Counted from the stretch's first letter, positions 40,872 through 48,764 are shown. The stretch: DNA of 64,000 nt from an uncultured Clostridia bacterium (GCA_946414315.1 CAMKNZ010000010.1:1-64000); one strand, 5' to 3'. Numbers and translations are program-made. Notes: generated by a model from the letters alone, not told the origin.

Positions 40872-41282
40872 TTACTTATCCTTCTCTTCGTATGGTTTAT
40901 TCCACGAACCGATCTCAATCAGATTGCCTTCGGGATCGGCAATATAGCAGGTCCTTTGTCCCCATGGTTCCGTTTCCGGAGGTAAAACAGATACTGCGCC
41001 GTTCTCAACAGCATCTCTGAAAGCCGCGTCAACTTCATCAAATGTATCTACATAAAGAGCAATTTCCGAATGACCGTTAAGTCCCTTTACATACTCATAC
41101 CGCCGGTGTGTCATCTCCTCAAAGTCTTTCCTGCCGTAAAGCAGAAACAGGGTTCCGTCTTTAACAAGATATACGTTTCCTGCGTCTTCCGCTTCTTTGA
41201 TCTCAAAGCCAAGAACATCCCGGTAAAACCGGATCATTTTTCCCATATCATTAACCAACAGCCCAAAGCCATCCAGCCGCAT
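40872..41282 (-). CDS. VOC/glyoxalase-family protein
   Basis: A 136-residue VOC-fold protein (RLDGFGLLVNDMGKMIRFYR; a C-terminal DPEGNLIEIGSW). The metal ligands His/Glu are only partly evident, so it may be a drug-binding or dioxygenase-type member. GGAGG stands 9 bases ahead of the ATG. Such proteins often sequester antibiotics such as fosfomycin or bleomycin; this is only a possibility here. Confidence 0.85.
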   Translation of the reverse strand: MRLDGFGLLVNDMGKMIRFYRDVLGFEIKEAEDAGNVYLVKDGTLFLLYGRKDFEEMTHRRYEYVKGLNGHSEIALYVDTFDEVDAAFRDAVENGAVSVLPPETEPWGQRTCYIADPEGNLIEIGSWNKPYEEKDK

Positions 41283-41331
41283 TATACTATTCCTCCCTGT
41301 TCTTCCGTTTGTTCTCTATTTGATCTCGTTC

Positions 41332-41793
41332 TTACAGCTTACGAATCGGGAAATACATATAATTCTTCCCGGTTTTCGGATTGCTGAAATCATTCACCGC
41401 ACCGGCCAGCGAAAGATTGTTTCCGCTCATGTATTTCAGCATCTCAGCAAATGTCTGATCGTTCTCGTGTTCCACAACCAGAAACTCATATCCGGGAATG
41501 ACCCATTTCACCCATCCTTCAGGGGCTTCTGCGTCATCCCTGCATTCTGCCCCTGCCAGATATAGTCCCCTGTTGAAATCATCCCATGGCTTAAAGGAAC
41601 GGGAAAAATCAGTCATGGTCCCCCATATGCCGACGAGGTTACCGGATTCCTCTTTTTTTGCCAGATCAGCGATCTCATCAAAATGGGTATTGGCATCCTG
41701 CCAAAGTCTCTGAATGAAGCCTTCTCCATCCAGGGTTGATCCTTCTTTTCCGATGACCACAAACGAGTCTTTGCGGATTTTCTCAATCTTCAT
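41332..41793 (-). CDS. Stand-alone GyrI-like/AraC effector-binding protein
   Basis: A 153-residue protein of the GyrI/SOUL-like effector-binding fold: KIRKDSFVVIGKEGSTLDG at the start, GLYLAGAECRDDAEAPEGW in the middle, and a late GNNLSLAGAVNDFSNP. No DNA-binding domain is attached. It could bind small hydrophobic compounds. AAGGAG precedes the ATG. It is the third GyrI-like domain in this island. Confidence 0.75.
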   Translation of the reverse strand: MKIEKIRKDSFVVIGKEGSTLDGEGFIQRLWQDANTHFDEIADLAKKEESGNLVGIWGTMTDFSRSFKPWDDFNRGLYLAGAECRDDAEAPEGWVKWVIPGYEFLVVEHENDQTFAEMLKYMSGNNLSLAGAVNDFSNPKTGKNYMYFPIRKL

Positions 41794-41929
41794 CTGTTTT
41801 CACTCCTTCCTTCGGTGAAATTCATTGTATCAGTTCATCTGATATCTTTCCCGACTTTTCCTGCTCAGGTTTGTCGGATCTGCCTGCCGAATGGAAGAAT
41901 TAACCGTTTTTCCTTATGCTGTTCCCGAT

Positions 41930-42448
41930 TCAGGTATATCCATTGTTCTTTCTGACCTCAGCCATTTCTGCAATTAATTCCTCCAACGGGCGGTATTCGC
42001 CGCCCCACCATTCAAACACATGCATGCCTTCTTCTTCAAGAACCGGCCCGGTCAGTTTCATCTGGATGCCAAGCTTTTTGAGCAGGCCCTCACGGTCAAC
42101 CGGGATTGCATCGTTTGGCGTTAGCTTTGAAAACGCTTCATAGGACACGCCGAAAACAACGTTTTCGACGCCAAGGGACGCGATCGCGCAAAGGCAGCGT
42201 TCGCATGGAGCGCAGCTAGTATACAGCACGGACTCCTTCAGAACAGTATCAGAATACCGGTTGGCGCATTTGTGAATCAGGTTGAATTCGGCATGGCCGA
42301 AGATACCTCTCTTCCAGTCTGCTGTGTTCTCAGCTTCCTCCAGGATCTCTCCGTTATGGACGAGTACTGCTCCGAAGGTGTCAAAGCCTTTCTTTCCCGC
42401 CTGGATCGCCAGTTCGTAACAGCGTTTCATGTATTTTTCGTTATCCAT
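41930..42448 (-). CDS. Cytidine/guanine deaminase-family nucleoside deaminase
   Basis: A 172-residue zinc deaminase with HAEFN (His ligand and catalytic Glu) and SCAPCERC (two Cys ligands). GAVLVHNGEILEEAEN precedes the active site. This is the CDA-superfamily group of guanine deaminases, cytosine deaminases and TadA. AGGAGG precedes the ATG. It is the last gene of the second GNAT/methyltransferase run. Confidence 0.88.
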   Translation of the reverse strand: MDNEKYMKRCYELAIQAGKKGFDTFGAVLVHNGEILEEAENTADWKRGIFGHAEFNLIHKCANRYSDTVLKESVLYTSCAPCERCLCAIASLGVENVVFGVSYEAFSKLTPNDAIPVDREGLLKKLGIQMKLTGPVLEEEGMHVFEWWGGEYRPLEELIAEMAEVRKNNGYT

Positions 42449-42481
42449 AGGCCCTCCTGTTTTCCGGGATCCGGCGGACGG

Positions 42482-43033
42482 TCACAGCCGCCGGATCATC
42501 ATATACTCATTCACAAAAGTACCGTCCCTCATGCGTATGGCATCCGGCTTTACGCCTGTGATACGGAACCCCATTTTCTCGTACAGGCCCCTTGCGCGGC
42601 TGTTTCCTTCGATAAAGTCCAGCTCGATCTGGCGGATGCCGTCCCGCGCCCTTGCCGTGCGGATCAGCTCTTCAAACATCCTTGTCCCGATTCCGAGATT
42701 CCAGTATTCCTGCAGGAGGCCGATGGCGACGGAAGCCCGGTGGCATTCCTTCATGCCTGTCCGGAACGCGATCTGGCAGTTTCCGGCGATTTTTCCGTCC
42801 ACAAGGCAGAGGATCATCATGCCATTCGGGTTATCACAGTTTCCGCGGATAAACGCCTTTTCCTTTTCAACAGGAAAACCGTCAAACTCCTCAGGGTATC
42901 TCAGGAGGAAATCCGTCTCCCCGGAGGCCTGGGTGATGAACCGGAGCATTTCTTCCGCGTCACCTTCGCACGGACTCCGGAGGATCGCCTTCCGGCCGTC
43001 TTTCAGGATAAATTCCGTATCTTTGAATATCAT
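42482..43033 (-). CDS. GNAT-family N-acetyltransferase, paralogue of the gene at 23106
   Basis: A 183-residue acetyltransferase that starts IFKDTEFILKDGRKAILRSP and carries EYWNLGIGTRMFEELIR and the ending LYEKMGFRITGVKPDAIR. It aligns along its full length with the protein at 23106-23663. Both are inside runs of GNAT and methyltransferase genes headed by the same leader cassette. The gene follows the methyltransferase by 23 bases. Confidence 0.87.
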   Translation of the reverse strand: MIFKDTEFILKDGRKAILRSPCEGDAEEMLRFITQASGETDFLLRYPEEFDGFPVEKEKAFIRGNCDNPNGMMILCLVDGKIAGNCQIAFRTGMKECHRASVAIGLLQEYWNLGIGTRMFEELIRTARARDGIRQIELDFIEGNSRARGLYEKMGFRITGVKPDAIRMRDGTFVNEYMMIRRL

Positions 43034-43056
43034 GGTTTCTTCCCTCCGTATCCTGC

Positions 43057-43854
43057 TTACGGTTTCCTGGCCATCTGCAGGTCGATGGTGTCAAAGACCG
43101 AGATGGACCCGCCGTGCCGGTTGATTGTTTCTTCGATGGCATCGAAAAAACGTTCCCGGATGCTTTCCTCAATGGTGATATGGTCGGAGTACGTGCCGAT
43201 CAGCTTCCTGTATTCAGCCGCCGATAGGTTCCGAACCCTGCGGAAGAGCATATACACCGTTTCCGTAAATCCGTACCTGCCCGCTACTGCTGCCCGGGCC
43301 GCAGCCTGCTCCTCCGTATACTCAGACAGCTTTCCGGGCTGCTTGTTGTAATAGGGGTAATAGTATTGGGCATAGGCGTCCTGGATCTTCCGGAAAAGCA
43401 CGGGATTGTCCTTTGCCTGATACGGATGGTTGGCAAAGCGGGCAAAGGCGCCTCCCGGCTTCAGCATCCGGAACACCTTCGGATAGCCGATTTCTTCCGG
43501 CACCCAGTGAAACGCAGAAGCGGAATAAACAAGGTCAAAGGAATCCTCCGGAAAGTCAGCGTCCTCGAATTTTCCGGTGATGACGGAAAAGCGGGGATAA
43601 TCCCGGAACTTTTCCCGGCACAGCTGCGCAAGCTGATCGCCGTACTCCACGGCCGTCAGTGCGCAGCCTGCTTCCAGGATGGGCAGTGTCGCCTGGCCTC
43701 CGCCAATGCCGACTTCCACGGCGCTGCGGGAGGCGTCCAGCGGCGCATAGGCAAACAGCGCCCGGTACAGTTTTTCCGGATAACCGGGCCGGATCTTCTC
43801 ATAGGTATCCGCCACGGTATTGAAGGTCCATTCTTTTCCATGGTTCACTGGCAT
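43057..43854 (-). CDS. SAM-dependent class I methyltransferase
   Basis: A 265-residue methyltransferase that opens HGKEWTFNTVADTYEKIRPG and has motif I VEVGIGGGQATLPILEAG, FEDADFPEDSFDLVYSASAF (motif II) and MLKPGGAFARF. I chose ATG 43854, which is preceded by GGGGG and fits the family's N-terminus; an in-frame TTG at 43896 overlaps the upstream gene but lacks a ribosome binding site. Target unknown. Confidence 0.87.
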   Translation of the reverse strand: MPVNHGKEWTFNTVADTYEKIRPGYPEKLYRALFAYAPLDASRSAVEVGIGGGQATLPILEAGCALTAVEYGDQLAQLCREKFRDYPRFSVITGKFEDADFPEDSFDLVYSASAFHWVPEEIGYPKVFRMLKPGGAFARFANHPYQAKDNPVLFRKIQDAYAQYYYPYYNKQPGKLSEYTEEQAAARAAVAGRYGFTETVYMLFRRVRNLSAAEYRKLIGTYSDHITIEESIRERFFDAIEETINRHGGSISVFDTIDLQMARKP

Positions 43855-43892
43855 AAGCGGAAACACCCCCTGTTCTGCCCGGTTATCATTTT

Positions 43893-44411
43893 TCAAAGCG
43901 TGATCCAGTATTTCTCCAGCTCGATCTTTTCATCCGGTTCATACACCGTGGATTCATATACGCCGCCGTTGTTCAGGATCGTCCTTTTGCTGCCCTCGTT
44001 TCCTTTGATGCAGGTGATCAGCACCCTGCCGATGCCAAGCTCTCTGCACACCGGGAGCGCGGTCTTCAGCATCTGCGTCGCATAGCCCCTGCGCCGTTCG
44101 CTGGGAGCAACGGAATAACCGATGTGGCCGCCGAACTTTTCCAGGTACTCGTTCAGGAAATGCCTGATATCAAGCATCCCGACGATTTTGTCATCCTCTT
44201 CCCGCACAAAGATGAGCTGTGTGGCCGGCACCCGGCCTTCCGGGATCGTCTTCGGATCCCTGTGCTTTGCCAGGAAATCGATCCATTCCTGCGGATCGTC
44301 GAATTTGCTGAGTCTGCCGGTACCGTCCATGGAGTCTCCGCTTTCCATAAACTCCTGCCGGTACGCCCGGATCTGCCTGTCGTATTCCATCGTCGGCTCG
44401 ATCAGTTTCAT
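43893..44411 (-). CDS. GNAT-family N-acetyltransferase
   Basis: A 172-residue acetyltransferase with IGYSVAPSERRRGYATQML as cofactor site and TILNNGGVYEST later. The YsnE/aminoglycoside-like layout (N-terminal 60 residues of helices, then FVREEDDKIVGMLDIRHFLN) is similar to the GNAT half of the GNAT-YdcF fusion. The start at 44411 overlaps the stop of the upstream 2H phosphoesterase gene by four bases. Confidence 0.86.
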   Translation of the reverse strand: MKLIEPTMEYDRQIRAYRQEFMESGDSMDGTGRLSKFDDPQEWIDFLAKHRDPKTIPEGRVPATQLIFVREEDDKIVGMLDIRHFLNEYLEKFGGHIGYSVAPSERRRGYATQMLKTALPVCRELGIGRVLITCIKGNEGSKRTILNNGGVYESTVYEPDEKIELEKYWITL

Positions 44412-44923
44412 TTGTTCATCACGCCTTCCAGTGCAAAAGATGCGATTTCCCGTGTTGGCCAGAATGCGCACAGATGCAGCCGGACGATTCTGGCTGTAAA
44501 CGGAACAAAAGATTTCACGAAAACCGGTATTGCCGCACAAATTGTTTCCGGTTCGTCAATCAGCATGGTGACATGCAGCGTCCATGGATACTGCTGCGGC
44601 GCATCCGACCGGCAGGCTTCCTGCAGCGCGTTCAGTTCCTCATTCTTCTCCGGCGCGGCAAAGAGAACCTTTCCTCCGGCGAACATGCCGATATGGCTGA
44701 GATGCACCGGTACAGGCGCATGTTCTGCCGCGGCTTTTCGCGCGATTTCGGCAGCTTCTTTCTCCTGGTCCGGGGAAAAGGTTGACAGGCTGATATGGTA
44801 AGGAAGCCCTGGCGTCTGAATGCCGGTAAATCCTGCCTCCTGCAGGGAACGATACCATCCGGACATCCGCGCCTGCGCTTCATCGTCCAGGTCTGCCATC
44901 AGTGTCAGGAACTGCTCTGCCAT
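44408..44923 (-). CDS. 2'-5' RNA ligase/2H phosphoesterase family protein
   Basis: A 171-residue 2H-superfamily protein with the paired motifs YHISLS and LHVTML, each His-x-Ser/Thr. Such proteins hydrolyse cyclic phosphates or 2'-5' bonds in RNA or nucleotides. AAGGAG lies 10 bases ahead of the ATG. It is the first gene after the second leader cassette (terminator 29 bases upstream), so it would be the first target of that attenuator. Confidence 0.85.
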   Translation of the reverse strand: MAEQFLTLMADLDDEAQARMSGWYRSLQEAGFTGIQTPGLPYHISLSTFSPDQEKEAAEIARKAAAEHAPVPVHLSHIGMFAGGKVLFAAPEKNEELNALQEACRSDAPQQYPWTLHVTMLIDEPETICAAIPVFVKSFVPFTARIVRLHLCAFWPTREIASFALEGVMNK

Positions 44924-44951
44924 TTTTCTTTTTTCTCCTTCCAGCGGAATC

Positions 44952-44984
44952 AAAAAGCCGCTTACCTGTCAGAGATAAGCGGCT
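44952..44984 (-). terminator. Attenuator terminator of leader cassette, copy 2
   Basis: AGCCGCTTA (44956-44964) pairs with TAAGCGGCT (44976-44984); on the minus strand a T-run follows. Sequence 44969-44979 can pair instead with 45014-45022, the end of the leader frame, with a two-base bulge, just as in copy 1. Confidence 0.8.
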
Positions 44985-45008
44985 GGCTGACTGATATGGA
45001 TTGCCAAT

Positions 45009-45107
45009 TTACTCTTCTCTGATCTTCCGGTAATCGGATACGACAATAACGCGGACATGTTCAACAGTGTTCGCAGACAGTACAGGGACAAATCCGAACC
45101 AGTTCAT
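45009..45107 (-). CDS. 32-residue leader peptide, copy 2
   Basis: A 32-codon frame from ATG 45107 (AAGGAG 8 bases upstream) to TAA 45009. It shares 14 of 32 positions with copy 1, including ANT-x2-HVR and RE near the end; both have aromatic residues at 3-6. The spacing promoter, ribosome binding site, frame, terminator is the same as in copy 1. No membrane segment or known toxin signature. Confidence 0.65.
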   Translation of the reverse strand: MNWFGFVPVLSANTVEHVRVIVVSDYRKIREE

Positions 45108-45138
45108 GAGAAGAGCTCCTTTCCGAAAGTTTGCGCTC

Positions 45139-45168
45139 ACTATACAACGGAAAGCAAGTAAAAGTCAA
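45139..45168 (-). promoter_or_regulatory. Promoter of leader cassette, copy 2
   Basis: TTGACT (45168-45163) and TATAGT (45144-45139) on the minus strand are 18 bases apart. Confidence 0.8.
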
Positions 45169-45221
45169 GTATTCTCCGTCTTTTGCCGGCTTTGCAGCAA
45201 GCGTCGGCTGAAAAAAAGATA

Positions 45222-45776
45222 TTAGTGCCTTACACGCCAGTACCCTCGGGTGTCCCGGTCCATCAGCCCTTCTCCGATCATATCCCTGCGGATCGTGCAG
45301 AAATCATCATAGAAATCGGCAATAATGATATTGACCTCGCGCTCAGAATAGATCCGGTCATACTCGAATTTCTGCACGATCACATCCAGAATAATCCGTT
45401 CTTTCTTGCGCTGGGTAGGAATCGCCTTCAGCTTGCCATACTCAAAGAAAGCGTCGATTACTTTCTGACGATATACGGCGTCACGCTGGGCCTGGGCGTC
45501 CGCTTCATCAGACTTCTCGCGGATGATGTCCAGCATGCTGGTTTCAAAGATGTCTTTATTGAGTGAATACATCGTATAGTACTGGCTTTTATACGATGTG
45601 ACAGCGCCTGCATCCGCCAGTTTTTTCAGGTGGAAGGAAACGGTGGGGGCGGTGATCCCAAGCCGTTCAGCCAGGCGTTCGACATACATATCTTCCATCG
45701 CCAGCGATTTCAGGATCTGCAGCCTTGACTTGTCAGACAGGCATTTGAAAAGACGAATAGCCTCGGTCTCCGTCAT
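45222..45776 (-). CDS. ArsR-family regulator with DUF2087 domain
   Basis: A 184-residue protein with an ArsR-type winged helix (about 5-80, LSDKSRLQILKSLAMEDMYV ... TAPTVSFHLKKLADAG) and a C-terminal DUF2087 domain (LKAIPTQRKKERIILDV ... RDMIGEGLMDRDTRGYW). This fusion is a known transcription-regulator architecture with unknown ligand. ATG 45776 overlaps the stop of the upstream gene by four bases. It ends 45 bases from the promoter of the second leader cassette. Confidence 0.87.
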   Translation of the reverse strand: MTETEAIRLFKCLSDKSRLQILKSLAMEDMYVERLAERLGITAPTVSFHLKKLADAGAVTSYKSQYYTMYSLNKDIFETSMLDIIREKSDEADAQAQRDAVYRQKVIDAFFEYGKLKAIPTQRKKERIILDVIVQKFEYDRIYSEREVNIIIADFYDDFCTIRRDMIGEGLMDRDTRGYWRVRH

Positions 45777-46144
45777 TCCGCTCCCTCCCATATCTTTGAA
45801 AACTTTTCCCGGATTTCCTGAACTGTGTCAAGCTTGATCTGCTCCGTCTGCATTCTGACGGTGTCATTATGCTCTCTGGCTTTTTCCAGGGCAACAGCCC
45901 AGCCTGCCGGGATCTGCTCTGCTCTCTGGACAAAAAAGGTTTTAACTGCATCTGCGTCTTCCTTGCCGGTTTTCACGGCAACGGAAAGAACAGTACGGAA
46001 AACGTCATAGATATTTGCTTTTATCTTTTCAAAGATGGCTTCATCTGTCCGCCCATCCCCATTCAGTTCCTGATTGCGTTTACCACACAGAGCAATCTTT
46101 TCCTCAAACCAGCTGTTCAGTTTTGAAATCTTCTGATCAATCAT
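45773..46144 (-). CDS. Conserved helical hypothetical protein
   Basis: A 123-residue, all-helical protein without cysteine-rich or membrane regions apart from one Cys (EEKIALCGKRNQELN). It is coupled to the ArsR-DUF2087 gene downstream by a four-base overlap, so it may be its partner or effector. I do not recognise a family. AGGAG lies ahead of the ATG. Confidence 0.7.
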   Translation of the reverse strand: MIDQKISKLNSWFEEKIALCGKRNQELNGDGRTDEAIFEKIKANIYDVFRTVLSVAVKTGKEDADAVKTFFVQRAEQIPAGWAVALEKAREHNDTVRMQTEQIKLDTVQEIREKFSKIWEGAE

Positions 46145-46178
46145 AAATCCAATCTCCTATCTTTCAGGCTCGCAACTA

Positions 46179-46207
46179 TTTATATCATAATATTATCGGA
46201 ATTGCAA
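46179..46207 (-). promoter_or_regulatory. Promoter of the hypothetical/ArsR operon
   Basis: TTGCAA (46207-46202) and TATAAA (46184-46179) on the minus strand are 17 bases apart, about 35 bases ahead of the start. Confidence 0.65.
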
Positions 46208-46299
46208 TATTGTTTTGATGATTATCTAATTATTTTCTTCAAACAGATTAATCAGTCTTTCAAGTGTTTTATTGTTTATGAAATAACCTCTGCAGCATA

Positions 46300-46368
46300 A
46301 CCACATATTGCTCCAATACGACCACTTATTGAAAATCAGTGGAATTCAGGATGGCTTTCCCATATAAT
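46300..46368 (+). promoter_or_regulatory. LytTR-type direct repeats and promoter
   Basis: ACCACATATTG (46300-46310) and ACCACTTATTG (46321-46331) form direct repeats 21 bases apart, two helical turns, ahead of TATAAT (46363-46368). LytTR proteins bind such tandem repeats; the downstream gene encodes one, so autoregulation is likely. Confidence 0.65.
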
Positions 46369-46399
46369 GCAATCACCCGGGAGAAAGGAAGCGAAAGGC

Positions 46400-46840
46400 G
46401 TGCAGGTAGAAGTCAGACTTGATTCAGCAGTGTCTGTACCCAAAGTGATCATCCTGACCGATCAGATGACGGAAGAGGTCAATGCAATTGTCCAGATGCT
46501 GTCTGACTCAGAGCCGAAACTCATTGCAGGATTCCGCGATGATACCGTGACGGTTCTGGATGAAAAAGATATCCTGAGGATTTACGCAGCAAACGGTAAA
46601 GTTTTCGCTGTGCTGCCTTCGGGAGAATACATGCTCCGGCTACGTCTGTATGAAGTGGAGGAGAGGCTGAAGCAGCACCATTTTATCCGTATCTCCAATT
46701 CCGAGATCATCAACCTGAAAAAGGTCAGGAGTTTTGACCTGAGCTTTACCGGAACGATCTGTGTGGTCCTGAATGACGGCAGTAAAACATACGCGTCCAG
46801 AAGATATGTGACGAGACTGAAAGGGGTACTTGGAATATGA
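46400..46840 (+). CDS. LytTR-family DNA-binding regulator
   Basis: A 146-residue stand-alone LytTR regulator. The DNA-binding domain covers about residues 50-145 (LRLYEVEERLKQHHFIRISN; EIINLKKVRSF; YASRRYVTRLK). No receiver domain. I chose the GTG at 46400, since AAAGGAA lies about 10 bases upstream; an in-frame ATG at 46367 lies inside the promoter. The DUF3021 gene overlaps by four bases, the common LytTR-DUF3021 pair in which the membrane protein controls the regulator. Confidence 0.85.
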   Translation: MQVEVRLDSAVSVPKVIILTDQMTEEVNAIVQMLSDSEPKLIAGFRDDTVTVLDEKDILRIYAANGKVFAVLPSGEYMLRLRLYEVEERLKQHHFIRISNSEIINLKKVRSFDLSFTGTICVVLNDGSKTYASRRYVTRLKGVLGI

Positions 46841-47301
46841 ATAAACAGCTTTGGAAGAAAGCAGGTTTGCGTGCTTTGATTGGCGCTCCGATCGGACTGG
46901 CGATCAGCATAGTCATTACAATTATCATTTCACTGGCTATGGGAGATGGGAAATATTATGCAGTCGTTCCTGAACTGACAGCCGATCTTGGTTCAGAGAT
47001 CGGTGCCGTAGTGGTCCAGACGCTCTGTTCAATGCTGTACGGAGCGGCTTTTGCCGGCGCTTCCGTGATCTGGGATACAGACTGGAACCTGACAAAGATG
47101 ACAGTCATTCATTTCCTGATCTGTTCCGCCGCCACATTCCCGATTGCTTACCTCATGAGATGGATGGAGCATACAGCCAACGGCGTCCTGAAATACTTCG
47201 GGATCTTCCTGGCTATCTATATCGCCATCTGGATCAGCCAGTATGCAAGACTGAAAAAGAATATCAGCGCCCTGAACAAAAAAGTGAATAATCTTGCCTG
47301 A
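46837..47301 (+). CDS. DUF3021 membrane protein
   Basis: A 154-residue protein with four membrane helices (starting about residues 10-30, ALIGAPIGLAISIVITIIIS) and a basic C-terminal tail. It matches DUF3021 by context and pattern. In LytTR systems such proteins inhibit the cognate regulator. The start overlaps the LytTR stop (ATGA), so translation is coupled. Confidence 0.82.
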   Translation: MNKQLWKKAGLRALIGAPIGLAISIVITIIISLAMGDGKYYAVVPELTADLGSEIGAVVVQTLCSMLYGAAFAGASVIWDTDWNLTKMTVIHFLICSAATFPIAYLMRWMEHTANGVLKYFGIFLAIYIAIWISQYARLKKNISALNKKVNNLA

Positions 47302-47308
47302 CAAAGAA

Positions 47309-47340
47309 GCCTGCGGCAGACTGAGCCGTAGGCCTCTTTT
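47309..47340 (+). terminator. Terminator of the LytTR-DUF3021 operon
   Basis: GCCTGCGGC (47309-47317) pairs with GCCGTAGGC (47325-47333), one G-U, followed by CTCTTTT. Confidence 0.85.
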
Positions 47341-47440
47341 ACTTTTCATCCTGGTTCATAATCCATGTTCCTGAGCAGAGTTCCAAGTGCCATGCACACC
47401 AGGCCCCGGATCAGGGTGTTTTTTCTTTTCCTTTGCCCTG

Positions 47441-47947
47441 TTACTCATGCAGTTCCCGTTCTTTTTCCAATGCTTCTTTCTTGCCGTGAATCCGCCCCAG
47501 AGCATACATCAGCAGCGTCGCACACAGCAGATTGATCCAGCCAAGGCGGATACTGGGATTCCATGAGTTAATAACACCGATGATCAGGTTGGCACCACCA
47601 ATGGCAAGCAGTACCTTGCCGATCCGGTCCAGATGGGAGATTTTTGAGTCAATGTCAGAATACAGGTCAAAGACCCCGTCCTCTGTCTTCTTGCGGAAAT
47701 AAATCCACATCATCATCCGTCCGACATATTCCGCGCCGGTTTCTTCCATGAACTTTACATATTGATCGTCATAGGGATGCATTTCTGTCCGGACGGTATA
47801 TTCTCCGGGTTCACAGCGGACAAAGGTATATTTGCAGAACCCTACCGACTCCAGCACCCAGCCGTTTGCGGCCATTTCGTTCAGCCATTCTTCTTCTTTT
47901 TCAAACTGCCATACCCAGAACCATCTGGTGATTGTTTTTCTTTCCAT
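47441..47947 (-). CDS. DUF2812 membrane protein
   Basis: A 168-residue DUF2812 protein: WVWQFEKEEEWLNEMAANGW is the family signature (as in FWxxxxEExWLNxMAxxGW), followed by FVRCEPGEYTVR. Two membrane helices lie near the C-terminus (LLAIGGANLIIGVI and INLLCATLLMYALG). It is directly downstream of the PadR gene (one-base gap), a standard pair in Firmicutes. Confidence 0.88.
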   Translation of the reverse strand: MERKTITRWFWVWQFEKEEEWLNEMAANGWVLESVGFCKYTFVRCEPGEYTVRTEMHPYDDQYVKFMEETGAEYVGRMMMWIYFRKKTEDGVFDLYSDIDSKISHLDRIGKVLLAIGGANLIIGVINSWNPSIRLGWINLLCATLLMYALGRIHGKKEALEKERELHE

Positions 47948-47948
47948 C

Positions 47949-48266
47949 TCACAGTTCCTCCCCGAGAATCATTTCACCGTTCCGCGCCAGTTCCTTCAGG
48001 CGCTTTACCTCATTGATCAGGATTTCTCTTCCTTTGTCTGTCAGCAGGTATTCTTTCCGGCGGCTGTCTTCATCCACGGTTTTAAGGACAATCCATCCTT
48101 TATCGCAAAGGGTGTTCAGCGCACCATAGAGCGTTCCGGCTGCCAGCCTTACACGTCCGCCGGACAATTCCTCCGTCTGCTGCATTATTCCGTATCCGTG
48201 CCGCGGCCTGTACAGGGACAGTAGAATATAATACGTTGCTTCTGTTAATGCAGGAGTTCCTGGCAT
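47949..48266 (-). CDS. PadR-family transcription regulator
   Basis: A 105-residue PadR protein with a winged helix (ALTEATYYILLSLYRPRHGY; RVRLAAGTLYGALNTLCDKG; RRKEYLLTDKGREIL) and a short C-terminal helix. GGAGGTGAGTAAC precedes the ATG at 48266. A consensus promoter overlapped by three CGATATA-type dyads is found upstream, so it almost certainly represses its own operon with DUF2812. Confidence 0.9.
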   Translation of the reverse strand: MPGTPALTEATYYILLSLYRPRHGYGIMQQTEELSGGRVRLAAGTLYGALNTLCDKGWIVLKTVDEDSRRKEYLLTDKGREILINEVKRLKELARNGEMILGEEL

Positions 48267-48288
48267 GTTACTCACCTCCATCGCCGTC

Positions 48289-48349
48289 CGATATATCGTC
48301 ATTCGATATATCGTGATGTGATTATATCGGCTTCCGATATAGTTGTCAA
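48289..48349 (-). promoter_or_regulatory. Consensus promoter with three PadR-type operators
   Basis: On the minus strand TTGACA (48349-48344) and TATAAT (48326-48321) are 17 bases apart, a perfect sigma-70 match. CGATATATCG occurs at 48289-48298 and 48304-48313, and TATATCGG-N3-CCGATATA (48323-48341) covers the spacer. These dyads fit PadR autorepression. Confidence 0.85.
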
Positions 48350-48709
48350 TACCCGAAATGAAGAAAATTGTCAGAAGCAACTCTCCTGACAATCTCAATG
48401 AAGCAAAGAAACCGAATACCTTCCTATTATATTCCACAGTAAAGAAAAGATCACTGTTTCAAGCGGCTTCTTTCACACATATAAATGGGGTTCCACGTCT
48501 GTTCAAATTCGGAGCGCACTTTATTTTTCGTTTGATCCTAGCATAATCCATAATGCCATTACAAGAATTAATAGTGAGATCGCAGGATTAATATCCATAT
48601 TTAAACGATTATTGTTCAGTTTAATCCGACACCGCAACCAACTAAGAAATACTCTATCTTTTTTTGTGTCCTAAAAAAAACGAACCACGAAGCATATGTC
48701 TTTAGTTTA
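48350..48709. other. AT-rich stretch without a recognisable gene
   Basis: The stretch between the PadR promoter and the 25-bp repeat has short, interrupted frames only and is more AT-rich than its surroundings. It lies at the inner end of the putative island and is probably decayed sequence. Confidence 0.5.
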
Positions 48710-48734
48710 GTGAGGGATTTTTGAGGGATTTTGG
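48710..48734. repeat. 25-bp repeat, right copy
   Basis: This copy differs from 34280-34304 at a single base. It lies 31 bases before the integrase fragment. The interval between the two copies is 14.4 kb. Confidence 0.55.
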
Positions 48735-48764
48735 AGTTTTCAAGTCATCAGATGTGGGACATAA

